Shown here: piece by piece, positions 6,639-13,453 of the stretch
Layout of the letters: every line of letters starts with the position of its first letter
Numbering within the stretch: the stretch's first letter is position 1
Origin: CAZCBJ01 sp964496705
GTDB taxonomy: Bacteria > Chloroflexota > Anaerolineae > Anaerolineales > Anaerolineaceae
Assembly (NCBI GenBank): GCA_964496705.1
Contig: CAZCBJ010000100.1
Location: forward strand, 1-13,453
Length of the DNA: 13,453 bases
Reading direction: 5' to 3'
Notes under the pieces: generated by a model
Told to the model about the DNA's origin: nothing
The model's database searches: none
The model's input: only the letters and a program-made list of their open reading frames with translations
Position numbers and translations under genes: made by a program

Positions 6639-9600
6639 ATGATGAGTCCTGAACACAAAAACGAGTGGGAAAATCCATTTGTGAACGCGGTCAACCGCGA
6701 ACCCATGCACGCCACGCTGCGCCCATATGCGGATGCGCACAGCGCCTTGAAAGGCAGCGAGGCGGACACACCCTTTCTGCAATCGTTAAACGGCGATTGG
6801 AAATTCCATTTCGCTCCCAACCCGGACCGGCGCCCGGAAAATTTCTTTGAAGTGACTTTCAACGATGTGCAGTGGGACACCATCCCTGTGCCCAGCAACT
6901 GGCAGGTGCTCGGCTACGGCATCCCGCGCTACCTGTCCGCAGAGTATGCCTTTGACAAATCCAATCCGCCCTTCACCCAGTACGATACCAATGAGGTCGG
7001 TTCATACCGGCGTACTTTCACCATTCCCTCGGACTGGGAGGGCAGGCAAATCTTCCTGGTGTTCGACGGCGTTGATTCGGCTTTCTACCTGTGGCTCAAC
7101 GGCAAGTACGTGGGCTACAGCGAGGACAGCCGCCTGCCGGCTGAGTTTAACATTACCGATGGACTGGTGGCGGGTGAGAACACACTGGCCGTGCAGGTTT
7201 TGCGCTGGTGCGATGGCAGTTATCTCGAAGACCAGGACATGTGGTTCCTGAGCGGCATTTTCCGCGACGTGACCCTGATGGCGGTGCCAGAATTGCACAT
7301 CCGCGATTTCAGCCTGCGCACGGACCTTGACGCCGAATACCGCGATGCAATTTTCTCTTTGAAAGTCCATGTGCGCAATTATGGAAAAGGTTTGCCGCGG
7401 GTCGGCGGGGTGGAGGCGGTGCTGTTGGATGGCGAGCAGAGACCTCTGGAACGCTTCCCGGTGCATTTCGAGGTGATGGTTGCGGGCGGGCAGGAGCGCG
7501 TGTATGAGGTGTCAGTCCCGGTTGCCAACCCCAAGAAATGGTCGGCGGAATTCCCCAACCTGTACACGCTGCTCTTAACGCTAAAAGATGAGCATGGACG
7601 GGTGTTGGAGGTGGAACGCGCCAATGTGGGCTTTCGCAAGGTGGAAATTAAGGAAGGCAAAATATTGGTCAACGGCGCGGCAGTCTATTTCCGCGGGGTG
7701 AACCGTCACGAGCACATGCCCGACCGCGGGCATGCCATCACGGTGGAGTCGATGGTTGAGGACATCCTGTTGATGAAGCAATTTAACATTAACGCGGTGC
7801 GCACCTGCCATTATCCCGACGCGCCCATCTGGTATGACTTGTGCGATGTGTATGGTCTGTACCTGATCGATGAGGCTAACATCGAAACGCATGGTCTGTG
7901 GGACAAGTTCAGCCGGGATGCGGATTGGGAAATCTCTTTCCTGGAGCGCGGCAGCCGCATGGTGGAACGCGACAAGAATCATGCCTCGGTGATCATCTGG
8001 TCGATGGGCAACGAATCCGGTCATGGGCCGAATCATGCCAGGCTGGCGGATTGGATTCACCAGCATGATCCCACCCGCCCGCTGCATTATGAATCGGCGC
8101 AGAATGAACCGTATGTGGACATCATTTCCAATATGTATCCCAACCTGGAGCGGTTTGTGGCGGTCGCCACAGCGCCGGGCGAGACCCGCCCCTACATCAT
8201 GTGCGAGTATGGGCATGCGATGGGCAACAGCCCCGGCAACCTGAAAGAGTATTGGGAACTGATCGAAACGCACCCGCGCGCGCGGGGCGGTTTCATCTGG
8301 GATTGGGTGGATCAAGGTCTGCAGCGAGTGGCGGAAAACGGTCAATTGTATTACACCTACGGCGGTGATTATGGCGATGAGCCCAGCTCATTCAGTTTCT
8401 GCTGCAACGGAATCGTTTTTCCGGACCGTTCCATTCATCCGGCGATGTGGGAAGTGAAAAAGGTCTATCAGCCGGTGGCGGTTGAGGCAGTGGATCTGGC
8501 GGCGGGGCGTGTGCGGGTGGTCAACAAGCACTTTTTCTCCAGCCTGGATTACCTGGATATCGCCTGGAAGCTGGCAGCGGATGACCAAATCATCGCCCAG
8601 GGCAGCCTGCCGCGGTTGAACACACCCGCCGGAGAAAGCAGCGAAGTGGAGATCCCCTATCGCGCGCCTCAACCCCAGGTGGGGGTCGAATACTGGCTGA
8701 CGGTCAGCTTCAAGCTGGGTGCGGACACTGACTGGGCGAAAAAAGGGCACGAGGTGGCCTGGGAGCAGTTGAAGCTGCCGGTGGAGGCACTGCCTTCGCC
8801 GAAAGCTGACTTCACCGGTCTGGCGGGTCTTCAGATGGTGGACTCAGCCGGTGAGGTGCATGTTCAGGGCGGTGATTTCGAATTGACCTTTGATAAGCAG
8901 GCCGGCTTGATCACCTCCTTCCGGTCCAAAGGCAGGGCGCTGCTTGAGCGCGGTCCACGCTTGAATTTCTGGCGCGCACCCACGGAAAATGACCTCAACA
9001 CCTGGGGCGACGAACGGGCAGCCATGCGCTGGCGCGAGGTGGGGCTGGACCAATTGGCTGAACAGGTGACGGGCTTCGCGGTGACTCACGCTGACCCGCA
9101 TCAGATCAAGTTGATGGTCCACACCGTCATCCAGGCGCGCAGCGTTACACCCATTCAGCAGAGCACTGAACAGAACACTGAAATGATCGCGCAGGGGCTG
9201 GCCATGATGTTGAACGATGACATGCTGCCGGACTTCTGCCAGCAAATCGGAGTTCCAGTGGACGACCTGCGCGGCGACACCCTGTACGTCAAGATGCGCA
9301 ATCTGGTGGCTCGCATGGCTGCTGAAGGGCGTATGCTGGATTTGCTAAAGGTCGTTTATCAACTGATGAAAAAGATGGGATTGCCGATTCCACCAGACTT
9401 GGAGGAAACCATTCAGACCGGCGGCGTGGAACAGCCGGCGCCGAAACCGCCTGCACGGTTTGAATGCGAGGTTGCATACACCATCTATCCCAGCGGCGAT
9501 GTGGTCGTCGCCTGTAGGGTAAATCCAGTCACAGAAATGCCCTTCCTGCCGCGGGTGGGTGTACAGATGACTGCCGCGGCGGGTCTGGAGCAATTCACCT

Positions 9601-10049
9601 GGTACGGGCGCGGCCCACACGAGAATTATGTCGACCGCAATTTCGCCGCGCCGGTGGGCGTCTATTCCGGGACGGTGGATGAGCAGTTTGTCCCCTATAT
9701 CGTTCCCGAGGAGAACGGCAACAAAACCGAAGTGCGTTGGGCTGCTCTGTGTGACGGGGTCGGGTTTGGCTTGCTGGCAACCGGCGACCGTTTACTGGAG
9801 ATGAGCGTGCTTCATTACACCACCCAGGACCTGGAGCAGGCCAAACATCCACCGGAATTGACCCGCCTGGACGAGGTCATCTGGAATGTGGATTACGCCC
9901 AGTCTGGTCTGGGCAGCGCTGCCTGCGGGCCGGGCAGCCTGGAAAAGTATAAAATCTACCCGCGTGAATTCCAGTTTAGTGTGCGTTTGCGCCCACTTCA
10001 CCCGGGCGATTCGCCGTTGGGCTTGAGCCGACAAAGCGGGTTGATGTAA
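6639..10049 (+). CDS. lacZ: GH2 beta-galactosidase (LacZ type) with an extra internal domain
   Basis: Hydrolyses terminal beta-D-galactosides such as lactose. It has no signal peptide, so it is cytoplasmic and would act on imported sugar. Domains in order (1136 aa): sugar-binding jelly roll (about 50-225), Ig-like (about 227-335), TIM barrel (about 337-630), linking beta domain (about 640-725) and C-terminal beta-sandwich (about 735-1118). Active-site residues are intact: Asp200 in DQDMWFLSG, His357 in RGVNRHEHMP, metal ligands Glu416 and His418 in EANIETHG, acid/base Glu459 in SMGNESGHG and nucleophile Glu523 in CEYGHAMGNS. These align almost residue for residue with E. coli LacZ. Its length exceeds the E. 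coli enzyme (1023 aa), essentially because of one insertion at about 834-939. Residues are numbered from the ATG at 6639; the next ATG at 6642 has better spacing (5 nt) from GGAGG at 6632-6636 and may be the true start. Confidence 0.96.
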   Translation: MMSPEHKNEWENPFVNAVNREPMHATLRPYADAHSALKGSEADTPFLQSLNGDWKFHFAPNPDRRPENFFEVTFNDVQWDTIPVPSNWQVLGYGIPRYLSAEYAFDKSNPPFTQYDTNEVGSYRRTFTIPSDWEGRQIFLVFDGVDSAFYLWLNGKYVGYSEDSRLPAEFNITDGLVAGENTLAVQVLRWCDGSYLEDQDMWFLSGIFRDVTLMAVPELHIRDFSLRTDLDAEYRDAIFSLKVHVRNYGKGLPRVGGVEAVLLDGEQRPLERFPVHFEVMVAGGQERVYEVSVPVANPKKWSAEFPNLYTLLLTLKDEHGRVLEVERANVGFRKVEIKEGKILVNGAAVYFRGVNRHEHMPDRGHAITVESMVEDILLMKQFNINAVRTCHYPDAPIWYDLCDVYGLYLIDEANIETHGLWDKFSRDADWEISFLERGSRMVERDKNHASVIIWSMGNESGHGPNHARLADWIHQHDPTRPLHYESAQNEPYVDIISNMYPNLERFVAVATAPGETRPYIMCEYGHAMGNSPGNLKEYWELIETHPRARGGFIWDWVDQGLQRVAENGQLYYTYGGDYGDEPSSFSFCCNGIVFPDRSIHPAMWEVKKVYQPVAVEAVDLAAGRVRVVNKHFFSSLDYLDIAWKLAADDQIIAQGSLPRLNTPAGESSEVEIPYRAPQPQVGVEYWLTVSFKLGADTDWAKKGHEVAWEQLKLPVEALPSPKADFTGLAGLQMVDSAGEVHVQGGDFELTFDKQAGLITSFRSKGRALLERGPRLNFWRAPTENDLNTWGDERAAMRWREVGLDQLAEQVTGFAVTHADPHQIKLMVHTVIQARSVTPIQQSTEQNTEMIAQGLAMMLNDDMLPDFCQQIGVPVDDLRGDTLYVKMRNLVARMAAEGRMLDLLKVVYQLMKKMGLPIPPDLEETIQTGGVEQPAPKPPARFECEVAYTIYPSGDVVVACRVNPVTEMPFLPRVGVQMTAAAGLEQFTWYGRGPHENYVDRNFAAPVGVYSGTVDEQFVPYIVPEENGNKTEVRWAALCDGVGFGLLATGDRLLEMSVLHYTTQDLEQAKHPPELTRLDEVIWNVDYAQSGLGSAACGPGSLEKYKIYPREFQFSVRLRPLHPGDSPLGLSRQSGLM
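9138..9455 (+). other. in-frame helical insertion in LacZ, EAD-like (Death-like adaptor) domain
   Basis: This part of lacZ (residues about 834-939) has no counterpart in E. coli LacZ. It falls between strand IKLMVHTVIQA and strand FECEVAYTIYPSG, where E. coli has only a short turn (near HAWQHQGKTLFIS). The core (849-913, bases 9183-9377) is predicted all-helical: IAQGLAMMLNDDMLPDFC, then QQIGVPVDDLRGD, then YVKMRNLVARMAAEGRMLDLL. From memory this follows the pattern of effector-associated domains: hydrophobic helix, D/E-E-L-x-x-L/F-C, LGVxxDxLxG, then K-x-R-x-LV followed by RGR-x-x-x-L. A Pro-rich tail (GVEQPAPKPPARF) leads back into the enzyme. The frame is intact and base composition is like the rest of the gene. 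The EAD assignment is unconfirmed. Confidence 0.6.
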
Positions 10050-10051
10050 AC

Positions 10052-11704
10052 ATGCCTGGCGGTACGGGATGCTTCGTTCATCCCGTACCGCCCTTGAGCC
10101 TTAATCAGTTGAAGAAAGCATTCTCTTCACCAAACCGTTCGGATTTATGGATCGCGCTTGGCGTTGGCATCCTGGCCCTGGTCGCCTACGTGCGCACATT
10201 GGCGCCGGACATGCTCTACGGCGACAGCGGTGAGTTTCAGGCGCTGGCCTACACACTGGGGATGACTCACTCGACCGGGTATCCCATCTATCTGTTGATT
10301 GCCCGCCTGATCGGATTTCTACCGCTTGAGACCTTCGCCTGGCGGGTAAATCTGGTCTCGGCGCTTGGGGCGGCGGTTACGATTGGCGGCGTTTATCTGC
10401 TCATACGTTACGTCACCCGCAGCCGGATCGCGGCAGTGCTGGGCAGCCTGGCATTAGGCATGGGCTACACCTTCTGGTCTCAGGCGGTCATCGCCGAGGT
10501 GTACACGCCCGGGCTGGCTTTCATGACGGCTGCGTTGGCGCTGCTCTGGCGCTGGCGCAGTGAGCCGGCGAGGCACACACGCAGTTTGTTTCTGGCAGCC
10601 ATGTTATCTGCCCTCGGGTTGGGGGTGCATGCTTCGGTGGGGTTGGCTGCGCCGGCGATGGTTGCCCTGGTGCTGGCAACGCTGATCATTCACCGAGCGC
10701 GATGGTCCGAATGGAAGCGGAGCTTGCTGGCGGGCTTCCTGGGAGCGTTGGCTGGTTTGTGTTTTCTGGCAGCCGCCTGGCTGGCGATTGAACTGCATCA
10801 TCCGCCCTCCAGTTTCAACAATGTGATGACATCCCCTTCGCGTTCGTTCTGGAATTTATCCCCGCAGGACCTGGATTCGCCCTTTGAGCGCATGTATTAC
10901 ACGGCGACTGCGCTGCAATGGCGGGATGCGATGTTCCCCAAGGACCTGGATGCCTGGGTGGAATTCCAAAACTATATGGAACGGATGCTTGACCTCGATT
11001 TTTCAGCGCTCATCCTGTGGGCCTGCGGGTTGGGGGTGGTGATCATGTTCTGGCGCGCGCCTGACCTGGCCTCGTTCCTGGTCATCGCATTTTCGACGAT
11101 GATGTATTACGTTTTGCACTACCGCACCGGCGATAAATATGTCTTTTACTTATCCAGTTATGTGCTGGTGACGATTGGACTGGGCAGCGCGCTGGGCATC
11201 CTTTTGGAAGGGTTATCCAGACTTATGCGTGTGGACCGGAACCGCTGGCGATTGCCGTTTTATGCCGCGATCGCCATGCTATTGGTGTCGCCGGTCTTGA
11301 GCCCGCATTGGCCGCAGCGCGCGGATGCTTTGGAGAAAGGGCTGGCGACCTTTATGCGGGAGGACTATGTCTTTCCGCTGCACAGTCTGAAGGAGCCGCG
11401 CGGAATGGCGAAACTGACCCTGATGCAGGTGCCGGATAACGCCGTGCTGATCATGGAATGGCGCGATCTATATGCCACGTATTATCTGGCCGAGGCAGAA
11501 AAACAATCCCCCGGCTTGATCATTTATGAGGGCACTCCGTATGGAAATGATGGTGGGGTGGCCCTTTCGATGATCCAGGAAATTCAAAAACACCTGGCAG
11601 AAGGTCGCCCGGTGTTCACCGCACAAAGGTTCGGTCGGTTGGAGCAATATTTTAAACTAGATCAACTGGTTGCCAGTCGTTGGTATCGGGTTTTACCCAG
11701 ATAA
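10052..11704 (+). CDS. DUF2723 (TMEM260-like) polytopic membrane protein, putative GT-C glycosyltransferase
   Basis: A 550-residue integral membrane protein with about ten or eleven hydrophobic segments and a soluble C-terminus (about 440-550). The N-terminal part carries the DUF2723 signature: TLAPDMLYGDSGEFQALAYT (Asp58-Ser-Gly-Glu61 in the first external loop), then LGMTHSTGYPIYLLIARL (Thr75 where most members have Pro), then WRVNLVSALGAA. The family is related to GT-C lipid-linked sugar transferases; human TMEM260 is a protein O-mannosyltransferase. In bacteria the donor and acceptor are unknown, so a sugar-transfer role is inferred. The ATG at 10052 is 2 nt after the lacZ stop, has no convincing Shine-Dalgarno site, and a strong hairpin covers codons 3-14. 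In-frame TTG codons at 10094 and 10109 are alternative starts, also without a good site. No link to beta-galactoside breakdown is evident. Confidence 0.86.
   Translation: MPGGTGCFVHPVPPLSLNQLKKAFSSPNRSDLWIALGVGILALVAYVRTLAPDMLYGDSGEFQALAYTLGMTHSTGYPIYLLIARLIGFLPLETFAWRVNLVSALGAAVTIGGVYLLIRYVTRSRIAAVLGSLALGMGYTFWSQAVIAEVYTPGLAFMTAALALLWRWRSEPARHTRSLFLAAMLSALGLGVHASVGLAAPAMVALVLATLIIHRARWSEWKRSLLAGFLGALAGLCFLAAAWLAIELHHPPSSFNNVMTSPSRSFWNLSPQDLDSPFERMYYTATALQWRDAMFPKDLDAWVEFQNYMERMLDLDFSALILWACGLGVVIMFWRAPDLASFLVIAFSTMMYYVLHYRTGDKYVFYLSSYVLVTIGLGSALGILLEGLSRLMRVDRNRWRLPFYAAIAMLLVSPVLSPHWPQRADALEKGLATFMREDYVFPLHSLKEPRGMAKLTLMQVPDNAVLIMEWRDLYATYYLAEAEKQSPGLIIYEGTPYGNDGGVALSMIQEIQKHLAEGRPVFTAQRFGRLEQYFKLDQLVASRWYRVLPR
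10058..10092 (+). promoter_or_regulatory. strong hairpin just after the lacZ stop
   Basis: A perfect 14-bp stem, GGCGGTACGGGATG (10058-10071) with CATCCCGTACCGCC (10079-10092), around a 7-nt loop (CTTCGTT). It starts 8 nt past the lacZ stop and 3 nt past the putative ATG of the next gene. The following bases (CTTGAGCCTT) have no real T tract, so termination would be weak or Rho-assisted. It may protect the lacZ mRNA 3' end or limit translation of the membrane protein. Confidence 0.65.
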
Positions 11705-11727
11705 TATTTTATCCTGTGGAGGATTTC

Positions 11728-12837
11728 ATGGCGCATTTGAATTTCAGCGAACAGGATTGGGAGCGTGTAGAAAAGGACACCCTCGCCTGGTGGGAAGGTG
11801 AGTTGCAGCGCCCGCTGGTTTACCTGGCGGTGGTTCACCCCGTGGAGGCGCGCCGGCCGTTTGGATTCATGACCAACTTCCCCTTTACGATGACCGCGGA
11901 TGAGGTGGTGGATGTTTATGAGCCCTGGTTGGCTTCCACTCGTTTCTACGCCGATGCTTTTCCCTGGCTGTGGGTGAATTTTGGCCCCGGGATCATGGCG
12001 GGTTTCGCCGGATCGCAGGTGGGTACGGTTACCGAGCCGGTTGAAAATGTCTGGTTCTGGCCTGTGAAGAAGCAGGAAATCCAGGACATTCATTTGGAAT
12101 ATGACGCGCAAAATCCCTGGTGGCAGCGTGTTCAGGCGGTGACTGCCGCGATCACCCGGCGCTACGGCAACATGATGCCGGTCGGGATCACCGACTTGGG
12201 CGGAAACCTGGATATCCTGGCATCTTTTCGCGAGACTCAGAATCTGTTGTTTGATTGCCTGGATCATCCGGATGAGGTGGACCGTCAGGTGTCGCAGATC
12301 ACCCGCTTGTGGCTGCGCTATTACGATGAGCTGTATCAGGCTAACCGCCCATTCAGCCGCGGCTCTTCCAGTTGGACTCCCCTATGGTCGCCGGGCAAGA
12401 CCTATATGCTGCAGTCCGATTTCTGCTACATGATCTCGCCAGCCATGTTTGAGCGTTTCGTTCTGCCTGATCTGGAGAATATTTGCAATTATCTGGATCA
12501 CGGTTTTTATCACCTGGACGGCAAGGGCGAAATCGCGCATCTGGATATGCTCCTGTCTATCCAACGGCTGCGCGGAATCCAGTGGATCCCGGGCGATGGT
12601 CAACCCACGCCTGACCAATGGCTTGCTCTGCTCAAACGAATCCGGGACGGAGGAAAGTTGTGCCAGGTGTTTGTCTCACCGGAAGGCGCGCTGCACATCG
12701 TGCGCAATCTGGGGGGGAAAGGGTTTTTGCTGGTGGTGAACACTTATGAAAAGGCGTTCTACAGCCCTGACGAAGTCCAATCCTTCCTGAGCCAACTGGC
12801 TCGGGAGGACATTTCCCTTCAGAAAAAGCAATTCTGA
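11728..12837 (+). CDS. URO-D-fold protein (uroporphyrinogen decarboxylase/corrinoid methyltransferase superfamily)
   Basis: A soluble 369-residue protein. The start is set by GGAGG at 11718-11722, 5 nt before the ATG, and it lies 23 nt after the upstream stop. The C-terminal half has the URO-D-type barrel pattern: SPAMFERFVLPDLENICNYL, then YHLDGKGEIAHLDMLLSI, then IQWIPGDGQPTPDQWLALLK, and finally GKLCQVFVSPE. In corrinoid methyltransferases (MtaA, MtbA) the zinc motif begins His-x-Cys; here it reads His262-Leu-Asp264, so that Cys site is missing. The N-terminal half is rich in Trp and aromatic residues. It resembles the many divergent URO-D-like proteins found beside sugar genes in Chloroflexota and related bacteria. 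Neither haem synthesis nor a known methyl transfer can be assigned, and its reaction is unknown. It may be co-transcribed with the DUF2723 gene. Confidence 0.8.
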   Translation: MAHLNFSEQDWERVEKDTLAWWEGELQRPLVYLAVVHPVEARRPFGFMTNFPFTMTADEVVDVYEPWLASTRFYADAFPWLWVNFGPGIMAGFAGSQVGTVTEPVENVWFWPVKKQEIQDIHLEYDAQNPWWQRVQAVTAAITRRYGNMMPVGITDLGGNLDILASFRETQNLLFDCLDHPDEVDRQVSQITRLWLRYYDELYQANRPFSRGSSSWTPLWSPGKTYMLQSDFCYMISPAMFERFVLPDLENICNYLDHGFYHLDGKGEIAHLDMLLSIQRLRGIQWIPGDGQPTPDQWLALLKRIRDGGKLCQVFVSPEGALHIVRNLGGKGFLLVVNTYEKAFYSPDEVQSFLSQLAREDISLQKKQF

Positions 12838-12851
12838 TTCACCGTTTAGAA

Positions 12852-13085
12852 TTACGAATCGCGGGATTTTAGATCGCTTTCGCCGGCTGCGTAGATCAGC
12901 GCCTGTCCCAGTTCCCTGGCTTGATTGGAAGTCAGATATATGTAAGTTTCACCAGCCCGAAAAATGCATTGATCATCATCGCAGGGCTCTGTGAAAGCAA
13001 TGCAAACGTTGTCGTCGTATTCAGAATCGTTCTTTTCGTAAAATACCTCGACAATCAGGCTGTCATCAAGAAGCGAAATTTTCAT
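12852..13085 (-). CDS. small acidic hypothetical protein (77 aa)
   Basis: Not recognised. The ATG at 13083-13085 has AAGGAG (13094-13099) 8 nt upstream; an in-frame GTG three codons earlier (13092-13094) overlaps that site and is less likely. The protein is strongly acidic (17 Asp/Glu against 6 Lys/Arg) and has no membrane segment or signal peptide. It has three Cys (28, 35, 40) around an acidic stretch (CDDDQC). Residues 41-67 (IFRAGETYIYLTSNQAREL onward) look like a beta strand followed by an LTxxQARELGxAL-type helix, giving a plausible small alpha-beta fold. Its 5' end overlaps the 3' end of the upstream minus-strand gene by 20 nt, so the two are probably co-translated. It converges on the URO-D-like gene with only 14 bp between the stops. 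The stretch is visibly more AT-rich than the neighbouring operon. Confidence 0.72.
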   Translation of the reverse strand: MKISLLDDSLIVEVFYEKNDSEYDDNVCIAFTEPCDDDQCIFRAGETYIYLTSNQARELGQALIYAAGESDLKSRDS

Positions 13086-13453
13086 CGTTTGCACTCCTTT
13101 CTGCGGGTTGCTTGGAAGGTTTTCTCTGAAAAATGGTCGAATTCTTCAATTGCTCGCGAAAAACGGTGACGACTTCCTGCGGTGTGGGCAACTGATAAGG
13201 ATTTTTGGCGAACAGGGATTGCAAAGTGGCGATGTAGGCTTCGCCGAACCCGGCGGTGATCAGGCTGGCAGTGGCGGCGGAAATGGTTCCTCCAAGCACC
13301 GTGCCGGCGCCGGGGATGATTTTTAAGAGCGCGCCCACCGTTGCGCGCCCAAGGATGGTGCCGGTGGTGCCCGCCAGCGTGCCGCTGATCAGGGTGGTTA
13401 GAAATGCGGTCGTGACCGGCATGCCGAACACGGCGCTGATCCCTGCCAGCATG
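13066..13453 (-). CDS. C-terminal part of a DUF697-like protein (5'-partial at window edge)
   Basis: The frame is open to the right edge of the window. The Met at 13452 is probably internal, so only the last 128 or so residues are seen. The segment is Gly/Ala/Thr-rich and hydrophobic: VTTAFLTTLISGTLAGTTGT, then ALLKIIPGAGTVLGGTISAA, then SLITAGFGEAYIATLQSLF, then a charged tail (about the last 40 residues). The IIPGAGxVxGGxISAA...GxAYI arrangement resembles the DUF697 domain that follows small Era/Der-like GTPase domains or occurs in YcjF-type membrane proteins. Whether a GTPase domain precedes it cannot be seen here. It overlaps the 77-residue gene downstream by 20 nt, implying a two-gene unit transcribed against the sugar operon. 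Confidence 0.65.
   Translation of the reverse strand, partial: MLAGISAVFGMPVTTAFLTTLISGTLAGTTGTILGRATVGALLKIIPGAGTVLGGTISAATASLITAGFGEAYIATLQSLFAKNPYQLPTPQEVVTVFREQLKNSTIFQRKPSKQPAERSANDENFAS

Noticed and set aside
9138..9455. The LacZ insertion as a mobile element, intein or assembly chimera
   Set aside because: The reading frame continues cleanly on both sides, I see no flanking direct or inverted repeats and no intein splice motifs, and base composition matches the surrounding gene.
12830..12860. GATTC...GAATC inverted repeat between the convergent stops as a bidirectional terminator
   Set aside because: The arms are only 5 bp with a loop of about 15 nt and no T tract, too weak to support.

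Overview
The window looks like a fragment of a Chloroflexota (Anaerolineae-type) genome, probably from a metagenome assembly. The grounds are the Tat-type lipoprotein start of the solute-binding protein followed by a Val/Glu/Lys-rich tether (a style common in that group), the gene content, a moderately high GC content, and a 73-base run of N inside one gene. The assignment comes from recognition, not from a search.

Region 1 (1-6543, + strand) is a complete family-5 (peptide/nickel/oligosaccharide) ABC importer except for the first codons of the binding protein. The order is solute-binding protein, permease B, permease C, ATPase D, ATPase F. The two permease genes overlap by ATGA, and the ATPase genes follow closely with strong Shine-Dalgarno sites. 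A long hairpin (2112-2149) lies in the 182-bp gap between the binding protein and the first permease. An intrinsic terminator (6575-6606) closes the importer block.

Region 2 (6639-12837, + strand) holds a cytoplasmic GH2 beta-galactosidase of the LacZ type, a polytopic DUF2723 (TMEM260-like, GT-C fold) membrane protein, and a URO-D-fold protein of unknown reaction. Importer plus intracellular LacZ suggests uptake and hydrolysis of beta-galactosides or related oligosaccharides, although the importer's substrate cannot be read from sequence. Only about 32 bp separate the terminator from lacZ, so lacZ probably depends on readthrough.

Region 3 (12852-13453, - strand) has two overlapping genes that converge on region 2: a very acidic 77-residue protein of unknown function, and the C-terminal part of a Gly/Ala-rich protein that resembles the DUF697 domain of GTPase-type proteins and runs off the right edge.

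The most notable observation is in lacZ. The protein is 1136 residues against 1023 for E. coli LacZ, and the excess is one in-frame insertion of about 105 residues in a surface hairpin of the C-terminal beta-sandwich domain. Its core resembles the small helical effector-associated domains (EADs, Death-like adaptor modules) of bacterial conflict and signalling proteins. An adaptor-like domain inside a sugar-cleaving enzyme would be unusual and is the best candidate here for something undescribed.
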